DNA of 64,000 nucleotides, taken from contig NZ_VXCP01000035.1 in NCBI RefSeq assembly GCF_011355085.1, forward strand, positions 1 to 64,000, given 5' to 3'. The DNA is from Pseudomonas akapageensis. Lineage in GTDB: Bacteria; Pseudomonadota; Gammaproteobacteria; Pseudomonadales; Pseudomonadaceae. The notes beneath the pieces were generated by a model, which saw nothing but the letters and a program-made list of their open reading frames with translations, made no database searches and was not told the origin of the DNA. Numbering within the stretch: the first letter of the stretch is position 1; every line of letters starts with the position of its first letter. This document shows, one piece after another, positions 28,559-37,260 of the stretch. The translations under genes were made by a program, and so were the position numbers.

Positions 28559-29314
28559 ATGACTCGGATCGCTCGCTCTGGCGACAACAGCACTGAACGC
28601 CGTCTACAAGCCGAACACCTGGTCGGCCCTGACGCCCTGCAAGAAGCCCAGGCCCTGCGTTTCAGGGTATTCAGCGGTGAGTTCAATGCCACCCTCAAAG
28701 GCGCGGAACTGGGCCTGGACATGGATGATTATGACCTGCACTGCCGCCATATCGGCGTGCGCGACCTCTCCACCGGACATCTGGTGGCGACCACCCGCCT
28801 GCTCGACCATCAGGCCGCTCACGGCCTTGGGCGATTCTACAGCGAAGAAGAATTCAGCCTGCATGGCCTCGGCCATCTGCAAGGGCCGATCCTGGAAATC
28901 GGTCGCACCTGCGTCGACCCGGCCTACCGCAACGGCGGCACCATTGCCGTGCTCTGGAGCGAACTGGCCGAAGTCCTCAACGAAGGCCATTACAGCTACC
29001 TGATGGGCTGCGCGAGCATCCCCATGCAGGACGGCGGGGTGCAGGCCCATGCCATCATGCAGCGGCTGCGCGAACGCTACCTGTGCACCGAACACCTGCG
29101 CGCCGAACCGAAGAATCCCTTGCCGAGCCTGGCCATCCCCGGCAACGTCATTGCCGAGATGCCGCCCCTGCTCAAGGCGTACATGCGCCTGGGCGCGAAG
29201 ATCTGCGGCGAGCCCTGCTGGGATGAAGACTTCCAGGTCGCCGACGTGTTTATCCTGCTCAAGCGCGACGAGTTGTGCCCCCGCTATGCCCGTCACTTCA
29301 AGGCAGCAGTCTGA
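28559..29314 (+). CDS. olsB: Ornithine N-acyltransferase OlsB (lyso-ornithine lipid synthesis)
   Basis: A 251-residue GNAT-like enzyme that joins 3-hydroxyacyl-ACP to ornithine to give lyso-ornithine lipid. Features include QEAQALRFRVFSGEFNA near the N-terminus and ILEIGRTCVDPAYRNGGTI, a typical acyl-carrier contact region. CGGAG lies eight bases before the ATG. The stop overlaps the olsA start. Ornithine lipids replace phospholipids when phosphate is scarce and affect envelope charge. PAO1 has the pair at PA4350-PA4351. Confidence 0.92.
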   Translation: MTRIARSGDNSTERRLQAEHLVGPDALQEAQALRFRVFSGEFNATLKGAELGLDMDDYDLHCRHIGVRDLSTGHLVATTRLLDHQAAHGLGRFYSEEEFSLHGLGHLQGPILEIGRTCVDPAYRNGGTIAVLWSELAEVLNEGHYSYLMGCASIPMQDGGVQAHAIMQRLRERYLCTEHLRAEPKNPLPSLAIPGNVIAEMPPLLKAYMRLGAKICGEPCWDEDFQVADVFILLKRDELCPRYARHFKAAV

Positions 29315-30099
29315 TGGGTCGCCTGCGCGTCTATGCACGCGTGCTGCGCGTGTTGTCGGTGGTGGCGCTGGGATTGCTGATGGCTGCGGTGTTCAGCCTT
29401 TACGAGCGCTTGCGCATCCCCCACGGCATGGAACGTCGGCAACGCTGGTCGCGGTTCTTCATGACCCGGCTCAGCAACGCGCTGCCCTTCAAGGTCAGGG
29501 TGCACGGTGAACTGCCCCGGAAACCCATGCTGTGGGTCAGCAATCACGTGTCCTGGACCGACATTCCGCTGCTGGGGATGCTCACCCCGCTGTCGTTCCT
29601 GTCCAAGGCCGAGGTGCGAACCTGGCCGATTGCCGGCTGGCTGGCGCTCAAGGCCGGTACCCTGTTCATCCGTCGCGGCTCGGGCGACAGCCAACTGCTT
29701 CGCAAGCAGATGAGCCAGCATCTGGCACAGGATCACGCGCTGTTGATCTTTCCGGAAGGCACCACCACCGACGGTCGCAGCCTGCGCACCTTCCATGGCC
29801 GCTTGCTGGCCAGCGCCATCGACACCGAAGTTGCGCTGCAACCGGTAGCCCTGCGCTATATGCGCAATGGCCAGCCTGACCCGATTGCCCCCTTCATCGG
29901 TGACGACGACCTGCTCTCGCATCTTCTGCGGCTGTTCGCCAACGACCAGGCCGAGGTGCATATTCACTTGCTGGCGCCTATCGCCACTCAGGGTCAGGAG
30001 CGTGCCGCCCTGGCCTTCCAGGCCCAGCAGGCTGTGCATGGCGTGCTGTTCGGTGCCGCCGAGCAACCGATACCGGTGCGCCCGGCGAAAGCCGCTTAA
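29314..30099 (+). CDS. olsA: Lyso-ornithine lipid acyltransferase OlsA
   Basis: A 261-residue PlsC-type O-acyltransferase that completes ornithine lipid. The catalytic motif is NHVSWTD (NHx4D) near residue 75, and FPEGTTTDG is the acceptor motif. An N-terminal membrane segment (VLRVLSVVALGLLMAAVF) anchors it. Start and stop of olsB overlap in TGATG, so translation is coupled. Its 3' end overlaps the convergent acpH gene by four bases. Confidence 0.93.
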   Translation: MGRLRVYARVLRVLSVVALGLLMAAVFSLYERLRIPHGMERRQRWSRFFMTRLSNALPFKVRVHGELPRKPMLWVSNHVSWTDIPLLGMLTPLSFLSKAEVRTWPIAGWLALKAGTLFIRRGSGDSQLLRKQMSQHLAQDHALLIFPEGTTTDGRSLRTFHGRLLASAIDTEVALQPVALRYMRNGQPDPIAPFIGDDDLLSHLLRLFANDQAEVHIHLLAPIATQGQERAALAFQAQQAVHGVLFGAAEQPIPVRPAKAA

Positions 30100-30677
30100 G
30101 CCGGCGTGCGCGCCGCGTTGGCAAAGGCTTGCAGCTGCGGGTAGAAGGCACGGAAGTCTTCACTCAAGGGTTCGTACAGCTTGTCCACGACCTGCAAGGC
30201 ACCGGCCATGCCTTCAGGCCGGGACAAGCGACGGGCGATGCCATTGAACACCTGCTCCAGCACTTCGAATTCCCGATAAGACCCCAACCAGTCATCGGCC
30301 GCCATGTACGGCGCGATCTGCGCCAACCTGCCCGGCAATGCCGGCTCCGCCGCCAGCACCCGATAGACCTCGGCCGTGAACTGCTGCAGAGGCTGGTCGG
30401 CATAGTCCTGCCAGTGCCGCGCCAGGCAATGGTCGAAAAACACATCGAGAATGATCCCGGCATAGCGACGGCGCTCGACCGGAAAGCGCGCCAGCGCGGT
30501 CAGCACCAGGGGATGACTGTCGGTGAACGCATCGATGCGCCGGTGCAACGCAATGGCGGCTTCCAGCTGCGCAGGGAAACGCCCGTCCAGGCGGCCTTTG
30601 ACGAAGTCGCCATACAGGCTGCCCAACAGTTGCTGCGGCTGCTGGCCGCCGAGATGAAGGTGCGCGAGATAGTTCAT
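30096..30677 (-). CDS. acpH: Acyl carrier protein phosphodiesterase (AcpH/DUF479 family)
   Basis: A 193-residue protein that removes the 4'-phosphopantetheine arm from acyl carrier protein in the HD-like DUF479 family. The N-terminus is MNYLAHLHLGGQQPQQLLGSLYGDFVKG, containing the metal-site His and Asp of the family, followed by ALHRRIDAFTDSHP and GIILDVFFDHCLARHW. The length is usual. It is divergent from the ArsR operon, with the putative operator cluster between them. Confidence 0.88.
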   Translation of the reverse strand: MNYLAHLHLGGQQPQQLLGSLYGDFVKGRLDGRFPAQLEAAIALHRRIDAFTDSHPLVLTALARFPVERRRYAGIILDVFFDHCLARHWQDYADQPLQQFTAEVYRVLAAEPALPGRLAQIAPYMAADDWLGSYREFEVLEQVFNGIARRLSRPEGMAGALQVVDKLYEPLSEDFRAFYPQLQAFANAARTPA

Positions 30678-30703
30678 GGGCCAAGCATATCACTGCCCGC
30701 CTG

Positions 30704-30802
30704 TATCGTTATAACCCGATATAGCGAAATACGCAGACGCCAGAACTTAATCATATTTGTGTATCGCGAACTACCGATATACATTTCGCTCCATCGCGAT
30801 AT
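30704..30802. promoter_or_regulatory. Candidate operator cluster for the ArsR repressor
   Basis: Five TATCG/CGATA half-sites lie between acpH and the arsR-type gene: TATCG at 30704 and 30762, CGATAT at 30717, 30775 and 30797. TATCG-8-CGATA (30762-30779) and ATCGCGAT (30793-30800) are inverted. ArsR proteins bind AT-flanked dyads of this kind, but the match to this repressor is inference. Confidence 0.45.
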
Positions 30803-30829
30803 GACGTTACAACCACCCCGAGCCCTGCC

Positions 30830-31132
30830 ATGCCTCTAGATCTCGACGAAATAATAAAAGCCCTGGCCCACCCAGTACGGCGAGAAATCCTCAACTGGTT
30901 GAAAGACCCTGAGCGGCAATTTCCCGATCAATACCACTCCACCGAGCAAGGCGTCTGTGCCGGCCAGATCGATCAGCGCTGCGGTCTTTCGCAGTCGACC
31001 GTGTCGGCCCACCTGGCCACCTTGCAGCGAGCCGGCTTGATCACCAGTCAGAAAATCGGGCAGTGGCATTTTTTCAAACGCAACGAGGAAACCATCCAGG
31101 CATTCCTCAAGCAAATGAGCCAAGAGCTCTGA
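30830..31132 (+). CDS. ArsR-family winged-helix repressor
   Basis: A 100-residue regulator with a winged helix-turn-helix. The N-terminal helices read IIKALAHPVRREILNWLK and the recognition region is CGLSQSTVSAHLATLQRAGLI. It lacks the classical ELCVCDL metal-binding box. The cysteine in GVCAGQIDQRCGLSQ may be a redox or ligand sensor. It lies 11 bases before an MFS exporter and xenB, so it probably controls that operon and itself. A cluster of TATCG dyads lies upstream. Confidence 0.87.
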   Translation: MPLDLDEIIKALAHPVRREILNWLKDPERQFPDQYHSTEQGVCAGQIDQRCGLSQSTVSAHLATLQRAGLITSQKIGQWHFFKRNEETIQAFLKQMSQEL

Positions 31133-31143
31133 CAAGGACACCC

Positions 31144-32310
31144 ATGCCCCTCTCACTTCTCATACTGGCGCTCAGCGCTTTCGCCATCGGGACCACCGAA
31201 TTCGTCATCATGGGCCTGCTGCCCGACGTGGCGAACGACCTTGGCGTCTCGATCCCAGGCGCCGGCTGGCTGGTCACCGGCTACGCCCTGGGCGTTGCGA
31301 TCGGCGCGCCATTCATGGCACTGGCCACTGCCAGGCTACCGCGCAAGGCCGCACTGGTAGCGTTGATGGGCATTTTCATCGTCGGCAACCTGCTCTGCGC
31401 GCTGGCAACCGACTACAACGTGCTGATGTTCGCCCGGGTGGTCACCGCCCTGTGTCACGGCGCCTTCTTCGGCATCGGCTCTGTGGTAGCCGCCGGCCTC
31501 GTGCCGGCCAACCGCCGCGCCTCCGCCGTGGCCTTGATGTTCACCGGCCTGACCCTGGCCAACGTGCTCGGTGTGCCGCTGGGCACCGCACTGGGCCAGT
31601 ACGCCGGCTGGCGTTCGACCTTCTGGGCGGTGACCGTGATCGGCGTGATTGCGCTGATCGGCCTGATCCGCTTCCTGCCGTACAAGCATGACGAAGAAAA
31701 ACTCGACATGCGCGCCGAACTGGCCGCACTCAAGGGTGCCGGCATCTGGCTGGCATTGAGCATGACCGTATTGTTCTCGGCGTCGATGTTCGCCCTGTTC
31801 ACTTACATCGCGCCGTTGCTGGGCGACGTGACCGGGATCTCGCCGCGCGGCGTGACCTGGACTCTACTGCTGATCGGCCTGGGCCTCACCGCCGGCAACA
31901 TCCTCGGCGGCAAGCTGGCTGACAAGCGCCTGAGCGCCACCCTGATCGGTGTATTCGTCAGCATGGCGGTGATTTCCACGGTGCTGCGCTGGACCAGCGT
32001 GGCCGTGATCCCGACCGAGATCACCCTGTTCCTCTGGGCGACTGCCGCCTTCGCTGCGGTCCCTGCCTTGCAGGTCAACGTGGTGACCTTCGGCAATGCC
32101 GCGCCAAACCTGGTGTCGACCCTCAACATCGGCGCCTTCAACCTGGGCAACGCCCTGGGCGCCTGGATTGGCGGCACCGTGATCGCCCAGGGCCTGGGCC
32201 TGACCAGCGTACCACTGGCGGCGGCCGCCCTGGCGGTGCTGGCACTGATCGTGACGCTCATTACTTTCAGCCAGGGCGACAAGATCGCACTGGCCGCTGC
32301 TACCCACTGA
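31144..32310 (+). CDS. MFS efflux transporter (DHA1, YdhP-like)
   Basis: A 388-residue major facilitator with about 12 membrane segments. The first segment has the AFAIGTTEFVIMGLLPDVA signature of drug:H+ antiporters of the YdhP/AraJ type, and motif A-like sequence follows at ATARLPRKAALV. AAGGA lies six bases before the ATG. It sits between the ArsR repressor and the xenB flavoenzyme (20-base gap), so the operon may export the substrate or product of XenB. Confidence 0.9.
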   Translation: MPLSLLILALSAFAIGTTEFVIMGLLPDVANDLGVSIPGAGWLVTGYALGVAIGAPFMALATARLPRKAALVALMGIFIVGNLLCALATDYNVLMFARVVTALCHGAFFGIGSVVAAGLVPANRRASAVALMFTGLTLANVLGVPLGTALGQYAGWRSTFWAVTVIGVIALIGLIRFLPYKHDEEKLDMRAELAALKGAGIWLALSMTVLFSASMFALFTYIAPLLGDVTGISPRGVTWTLLLIGLGLTAGNILGGKLADKRLSATLIGVFVSMAVISTVLRWTSVAVIPTEITLFLWATAAFAAVPALQVNVVTFGNAAPNLVSTLNIGAFNLGNALGAWIGGTVIAQGLGLTSVPLAAAALAVLALIVTLITFSQGDKIALAAATH

Positions 32311-32330
32311 TAACGACGAGGCTTACGCGC

Positions 32331-33380
32331 ATGACGACTATCTTCGATCCAATCACCCTCGGCGACCTGAAATTGCCGAACCGCATCATCATGGCACCGC
32401 TGACCCGCTGCCGCGCCGACGAAGGCCGGGTGCCCAACGCCTTGATGGCCGAATACTATGTTCAGCGCGCCAGCGCCGGCCTGATTCTCAGCGAAGCCAC
32501 TTCGGTAACGCCGATGGGCGTCGGCTACCCGGACACCCCCGGCATCTGGTCCAACGACCAGGTACGTGGCTGGACCAACGTGACCCGGGCCGTGCACGCC
32601 GCTGGCGGACGCATCTTCCTGCAGCTGTGGCATGTGGGACGTATCTCGCACCCGACCTACCTGAACGGCGAAACCCCGGTAGCGCCAAGCGCGATCCAGG
32701 CCAAGGGCCATGTCAGCCTGGTTCGCCCGCTGGCCGATTACCCGACCCCGCGTGCGCTGGAGACCGATGAGATCGCCGAGATCGTCGATGCCTATCGCCA
32801 GGGTGCGGAAAACGCCAAGGCGGCGGGTTTCGATGGCGTCGAGATTCACGGTGCCAACGGCTACCTGCTCGACCAGTTCCTGCAGAGCAGCACCAACCAG
32901 CGCACCGACGCCTACGGCGGTTCACTGGAAAACCGTGCACGGTTGCTGCTGGAAGTCACCGATGCGGTGATCGAAGTGTGGGGCGCCAACCGCGTCGGCA
33001 TGCACCTGGCGCCGCGCGCCGATGCCCACGACATGGGCGACGACAACCGCGCCGAAACCTTCACCTACGTAGCACGCGAACTGGGCAAGCGCGGTATCGC
33101 CTTCATCTGCTCGCGGGAAAGGGAAGCCGACGACAGCATCGGCCCGCTGATCAAGGAAGCCTTCGGCGGTCCTTACATCGTCAACGAGCGCTTCGGCAAA
33201 GCCAGCGCAAACGCCTCTCTGGCCAGCGGCAAGGCCGATGCGGTGGCTTTCGGCATCCCGTTCATCGCCAACCCCGACCTGCCGGCACGCCTTCTGGCCG
33301 ATGCGCCGCTGAACGAGCCACGTCCGGAGACGTTCTACGCCAAGGGGCCGGTGGGTTATATCGATTATCCGCGTCTGTAA
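32331..33380 (+). CDS. xenB: Xenobiotic reductase B, old yellow enzyme family
   Basis: A 349-residue FMN-dependent oxidoreductase reducing nitro compounds, nitrate esters and electrophilic alkenes. FMN- and substrate-binding residues lie in IIMAPLTRCRADEG, in the QLWHVGRISHP region (conserved HxGR), and in FDGVEIHGANGYLLDQFL. YGGSLENRARL is the typical OYE signature. Length and motifs fit XenB/NemA. It is the last gene of the ArsR-MFS operon. In PAO1 memory xenB is followed by feoABC, which is absent here. Confidence 0.93.
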   Translation: MTTIFDPITLGDLKLPNRIIMAPLTRCRADEGRVPNALMAEYYVQRASAGLILSEATSVTPMGVGYPDTPGIWSNDQVRGWTNVTRAVHAAGGRIFLQLWHVGRISHPTYLNGETPVAPSAIQAKGHVSLVRPLADYPTPRALETDEIAEIVDAYRQGAENAKAAGFDGVEIHGANGYLLDQFLQSSTNQRTDAYGGSLENRARLLLEVTDAVIEVWGANRVGMHLAPRADAHDMGDDNRAETFTYVARELGKRGIAFICSREREADDSIGPLIKEAFGGPYIVNERFGKASANASLASGKADAVAFGIPFIANPDLPARLLADAPLNEPRPETFYAKGPVGYIDYPRL

Positions 33381-33391
33381 CCCAGTAACTC

Positions 33392-33442
33392 CTCGTTCCC
33401 ACGCTCTGCGTGGGAACGAGGAACGCGGAGCGTGGGAACGAG
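33392..33442. repeat. REP element (family 1)
   Basis: Compact palindrome: CTCGTTCCCACGCTCTGCG, TGGGAACGAG and a further CGTGGGAACGAG copy. It lies between convergent xenB and the coiled-coil protein gene. Confidence 0.8.
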
Positions 33443-33447
33443 GGTGT

Positions 33448-34320
33448 TTAGGGACGCGCGTTGAGCTGCCGCTGCAGATTCTGCACCTGACTCTGCAAGG
33501 CATTGATGTTGCGCGTCACCTGACCACGAAATGCGTCGAACTCCGCCGTGTTGGTACCACCTCCGGACGGCGCTGCCGGGCGATTCTCCTGCTCGCTCTT
33601 GAGCACGATGAGGTCCTGCTCCAGGCGATCGATCGCAGCGTTCGGATTGCCCTGCTTCTTCAGGGCAGCGATATCAGCCGTCATGCTCTTGAGTTCGCTA
33701 TCGACCTTGCCCTGGTCAGCCTGGGCAGCCTTGAGTGCAGACACCTCCGCACTCAGGCTCTTGAGTGTCGAAAGCTCCGTGCTCAGGCTTTTCAGATCAT
33801 TCTGCAATTGCGCATTGGCGGCCTGCTGCTGGGCGGTCTGGGCAAGCATCTGCTCCAAACGCTTGTCCAGGCCACTTTGCTGGCCGACGACACCCTGCTG
33901 CTGCTTGCCTTGCTCCTGCAACTTCGACTCAAGCTGCTTGATCTGCAGCTTGAGCGCCTCGCTGCCGCTGTTGGCAGTCGACTCGGTCGCCACCACTTTG
34001 CCGGTGATCGCCTGGATGCGCCCTGCGGCCTCCTCGCTGATTCGGGCAAAGCTTTCCTGGGTCGCCACCAGTTGCTGCTCCATCAGCGACATCTGCTGAA
34101 AGCTCCACCAACCCAGGCCCACCAGGGCGATCGATAGCGCGCCGACCAGTGCCCACAGCGGCCCGGTGCTCGGGCCCTTGACCTTGACCACCGGTGTGGT
34201 GCGCGAATACACCGTGGTGCGTTCGCGGGCAGCGGTGCTGCGGGCGAAATCGTCATCGTCGTCGCGCGCGTTGGCACTCAGGCTGGGCATATCAAAGTCG
34301 TCACGGGCATCGTTACGCAT
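33448..34320 (-). CDS. Coiled-coil inner-membrane protein (290 aa)
   Basis: A 290-residue protein with an acidic, Asp-rich cytoplasmic N-terminus (DDDDDF and RDDFD), one membrane segment near residues 54-74 (PLWALVGALSIALVGLGWWSF), and a long periplasmic coiled coil rich in Gln, Lys, Ser and Leu repeats (about 80-240). The ATG follows AGAAGG by six bases. No catalytic motif is visible. The build resembles a membrane scaffold or polymer-like ATPase partner. PAO1 has a comparable hypothetical protein near its PA4361 epimerase. Function unknown. Confidence 0.75.
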   Translation of the reverse strand: MRNDARDDFDMPSLSANARDDDDDFARSTAARERTTVYSRTTPVVKVKGPSTGPLWALVGALSIALVGLGWWSFQQMSLMEQQLVATQESFARISEEAAGRIQAITGKVVATESTANSGSEALKLQIKQLESKLQEQGKQQQGVVGQQSGLDKRLEQMLAQTAQQQAANAQLQNDLKSLSTELSTLKSLSAEVSALKAAQADQGKVDSELKSMTADIAALKKQGNPNAAIDRLEQDLIVLKSEQENRPAAPSGGGTNTAEFDAFRGQVTRNINALQSQVQNLQRQLNARP

Positions 34321-34424
34321 GGGAAACCTTCTGAACCGCCATGATGGCAAAGTAATGCAAAGTATAAACCGCTAAAACCGCGCACTGATCGACCACGAAC
34401 AGCAAATCTGGTTCCTCGACTATT

Positions 34425-35417
34425 TCAAACCGGGTTTTGCGCCTTCCACCAACCACAGAATTCGTCCAGCGCCGACCACAGGCTGACTTTCGGCTCGTAG
34501 TCCAGAGCATACCGGGCGCGGCTGATGTCCAGGGTGAAATCCTTGTTCATCACTTGCATGCCCAAGCGTGACAGGGTTGGCTGTGGTCGCCCAGGCCACA
34601 GCAGGCATGCACCTTCATTGAGTGCGGCGACGCAATAACCCAGGGCAAAGGAGCGATAACGGGTCACCTGGGGCAATGCCATCTGGCGCATCACGTAATT
34701 GACGGCATCCCATACTGGCACCGGGGCGCCGTTGCTGATGTTGTAGGCCTTGCCCAAGGCGCCGTTGCCCACCAGCAATGCACTGCGCAAGGCCTCGTTG
34801 AGGTTCTGCACACTGGTGAAGTCGACCTTGTTCAAACCATTGCCGATGATCGCCAGACGGTTTTTCGCCTGCATCTTCATCAACCGCGGGAAAATGCTCA
34901 TGTCGCCGGCACCGGTGACGAAGCGCGGCCTGAGGGCAATCACTTCCAGGCCGAACTCCTCGGCACCGAAGACTTTCTGTTCGGCCAGGTACTTGGTCGT
35001 CGCGTAATGATCATGAAAGCGCTTGGGCACCTGCTCTTCCTTGATGCCCAGATGCGAGCGACCGTCGAAATAGATCGAGGGCGAAGACAGGTGTACCAGG
35101 CGCCGAACCTGTTCTTTCAGGCAGGCTTCGACGATGTTTTCCGTCACCACCACGTTGCCCTGGAGAAAATCCTGATAGCGTCCCCAGTTACCGACCGCGC
35201 CGGCACAGTGCACCACCGCCTCGACCCCCTGGCACAGGCGCCGCGCCAGCTCCGGGTCGGCCAGGTCGCCCTGGATGAACTGCGCCCCGCGCCGCACCAG
35301 ATGCTCGACACCTTCGGCGCGACGCCCGTTGACCCGGACGTCGAAGCCCTGCTCCAGGGCGAATCGCGCAAAGCGCCCGCCGATGAAGCCGCTTGCGCCG
35401 GTGACCAGAATTCTCAT
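34425..35417 (-). CDS. NAD-dependent epimerase/dehydratase
   Basis: A 330-residue extended short-chain dehydrogenase. The Rossmann motif is VTGASGFIGG at residues 5-14, and the catalytic YxxxK is YATTKYLAEQKV. The substrate loop is sugar- or sterol-like: family members include 3-beta-HSD and dihydroflavonol reductase-type enzymes. GGAG precedes the ATG. It lies between the coiled-coil protein and argP, as PA4361 does in PAO1. The substrate is unknown. Confidence 0.85.
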   Translation of the reverse strand: MRILVTGASGFIGGRFARFALEQGFDVRVNGRRAEGVEHLVRRGAQFIQGDLADPELARRLCQGVEAVVHCAGAVGNWGRYQDFLQGNVVVTENIVEACLKEQVRRLVHLSSPSIYFDGRSHLGIKEEQVPKRFHDHYATTKYLAEQKVFGAEEFGLEVIALRPRFVTGAGDMSIFPRLMKMQAKNRLAIIGNGLNKVDFTSVQNLNEALRSALLVGNGALGKAYNISNGAPVPVWDAVNYVMRQMALPQVTRYRSFALGYCVAALNEGACLLWPGRPQPTLSRLGMQVMNKDFTLDISRARYALDYEPKVSLWSALDEFCGWWKAQNPV

Positions 35418-35469
35418 TTACCGCTCCGCCTTGATAATTTTTCACACTCAGCAATGACGCTGGCCAGTC

Positions 35470-36360
35470 TTACAGCGGCACCAGCCACTGGGCCGCCGTG
35501 CGGGCCAGGTGTTCGGTCAGCTGCCCCAGCAATTGCCCGCCGTTGCGCCAGTGGTGCCAATACAGCGGCACATCGATCGGCCTGTCGGGGGTGACCTCCA
35601 CCAGTCGACCGGCCTTGAGTTGCTCGCGCACCTGCAGTTCCGGCACCAGCCCCCAACCCAGGCCCGCTTCGGTCAGACGGATGAAGCCCTCCGAAGACGG
35701 GCAAAGGTGGTACTCGAATCCACCCTCGATCCCCAGCAACGCCAGGTAACGGTGCTGCAAGAAGTCGTCCGGGCCGAACACCAATGCCGGGACGCGTGCC
35801 AACTGGGCGGCATTGAACCCGTTCGGGAAATGTCGCGCAATGAATTGTGGGCTGGCCAGCGCGCGATAACGCATGGCGCCGAGCAACTGGCTCCGGGCAC
35901 CGGCCACCGGCCGCTCGCTGGCGCAGACACATGCCGCCACTTCGCCGGCGCGCATGCGCTTGAGGCCGACCTCCTGATCCTCCACCACCAGGTCCAGCAG
36001 CAAGTGTTGTTCGGCGCAGAAGTCACCGACCGCCGCGGCCCACCACGTCGCCAGGCTGTCGGCGTTCAAGGCGATACGCAGGCGTTCCGGCAGGCCCTCC
36101 TCGTCCAGCGCCGGCACCTGGCTTTGCAGATCGCGTTCGAGCGAGCGCACTTGCTGCACATGGTTGAGCAGGCGCCGGCCGATCTCGGTCGGACTCGGTG
36201 GCGTGGCGCGGATCAGTACGGGTTGGCCGATGCGCGCCTCGAGCAGTTTGATCCGCTGGGATATCGCCGACTGGGACAAACCCAGCATCTGGGCCGCGCG
36301 CTCGAAGCCGGCCTGCTCGATCACCGCCGCGAGGGCGGATAACAGCTTATAGTCGAACAT
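35470..36360 (-). CDS. argP: LysR-type regulator ArgP
   Basis: A 296-residue LysR regulator. The helix-turn-helix region near the N-terminus is GFERAAQMLGLSQSAISQRIK, followed by a ligand-binding domain. ArgP (formerly IciA) binds lysine and arginine and activates the exporter ArgO. The divergently transcribed gene is exactly such an exporter, with 110 bases between the starts, which supports the assignment. PAO1 has the same pair at PA4363-PA4365. Confidence 0.9.
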   Translation of the reverse strand: MFDYKLLSALAAVIEQAGFERAAQMLGLSQSAISQRIKLLEARIGQPVLIRATPPSPTEIGRRLLNHVQQVRSLERDLQSQVPALDEEGLPERLRIALNADSLATWWAAAVGDFCAEQHLLLDLVVEDQEVGLKRMRAGEVAACVCASERPVAGARSQLLGAMRYRALASPQFIARHFPNGFNAAQLARVPALVFGPDDFLQHRYLALLGIEGGFEYHLCPSSEGFIRLTEAGLGWGLVPELQVREQLKAGRLVEVTPDRPIDVPLYWHHWRNGGQLLGQLTEHLARTAAQWLVPL

Positions 36361-36470
36361 TACTTTCCCTAATGTACGATCAGGATTATTTGTTTTTCTT
36401 ATACAAGTATACGCCCCAGAATCGCCAGCATCCTTTTTACATCACGTCTGCATTTCTGGAGTGACCTCAT

Positions 36471-37070
36471 ATGTGGCAAAGCTACCTCAATGGTCTGCTG
36501 GTCGCCTTCGGCCTGATCATGGCCATCGGCACGCAGAATGCCTTTGTGCTCGCGCAGAGCCTGCGCCGTGAACATCATTTGCCGGTCGCCGCGCTTTGCG
36601 TGTTCTGCGACGCGGTACTGGTTGCCCTGGGCGTGTTCGGCCTGGCCACGGTACTGGCCAACAACCCGACGCTGCTGGCGGTCGCTCGCTGGGGCGGCGC
36701 CGTATTTCTGATCTGGTACGGCAGCCAGGCGCTGCGTCGCGCCTTTTCCCAACAAAGCCTGGAGCAAGGTGAGGGCCAGGGCCAGAAATCCCGGCGCGCG
36801 GTGCTGCTCAGCGCCCTGGCGGTCACCCTGCTCAACCCCCATGTCTATCTAGACACGGTCCTGTTGATCGGTTCGCTCGGCGCTCAACAAACCGTGCCGG
36901 GCGCCTACGTGGTCGGCGCGGCGAGCGCCTCGCTGGTGTGGTTCTTCACGCTGGCGCTGGGTGCTGCCTGGCTGGCCCCGTGGCTGGCGCGTCCAGGCAC
37001 CTGGCGTCTGCTCGATCTGATGGTGGCGGTGATGATGTTCGGTGTCGCGGCGCAACTGATTCTGCACTGA
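36471..37070 (+). CDS. argO: LysE/ArgO-type amino-acid exporter
   Basis: A 199-residue protein of the LysE family with about six membrane segments. The first segment region LVAFGLIMAIGTQNAFVLAQSL is the hallmark of arginine/lysine exporters. LLNPHVYLDTVLLIGS is the second conserved patch. It is predicted to export basic amino acids under ArgP control. GGAG lies about ten bases upstream of the ATG. Confidence 0.9.
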   Translation: MWQSYLNGLLVAFGLIMAIGTQNAFVLAQSLRREHHLPVAALCVFCDAVLVALGVFGLATVLANNPTLLAVARWGGAVFLIWYGSQALRRAFSQQSLEQGEGQGQKSRRAVLLSALAVTLLNPHVYLDTVLLIGSLGAQQTVPGAYVVGAASASLVWFFTLALGAAWLAPWLARPGTWRLLDLMVAVMMFGVAAQLILH

Positions 37071-37260
37071 CACGCCTTTTATCTGTCGGTGGCAAAGGCT
37101 CTGGAACCTCTTTCCCACACAGTTGTTGCGTGGTTATGCCAGGGCCCCGGTGCTATGATCCAGACCCTGCGGCGCAAAGAGTACAAACTCCCCGTCGCAT
37201 ATCCGGCCGCCCGTGATCGGCCTTGCGCTCACCGCAACAGACCTGATTAGGAGAATCACC

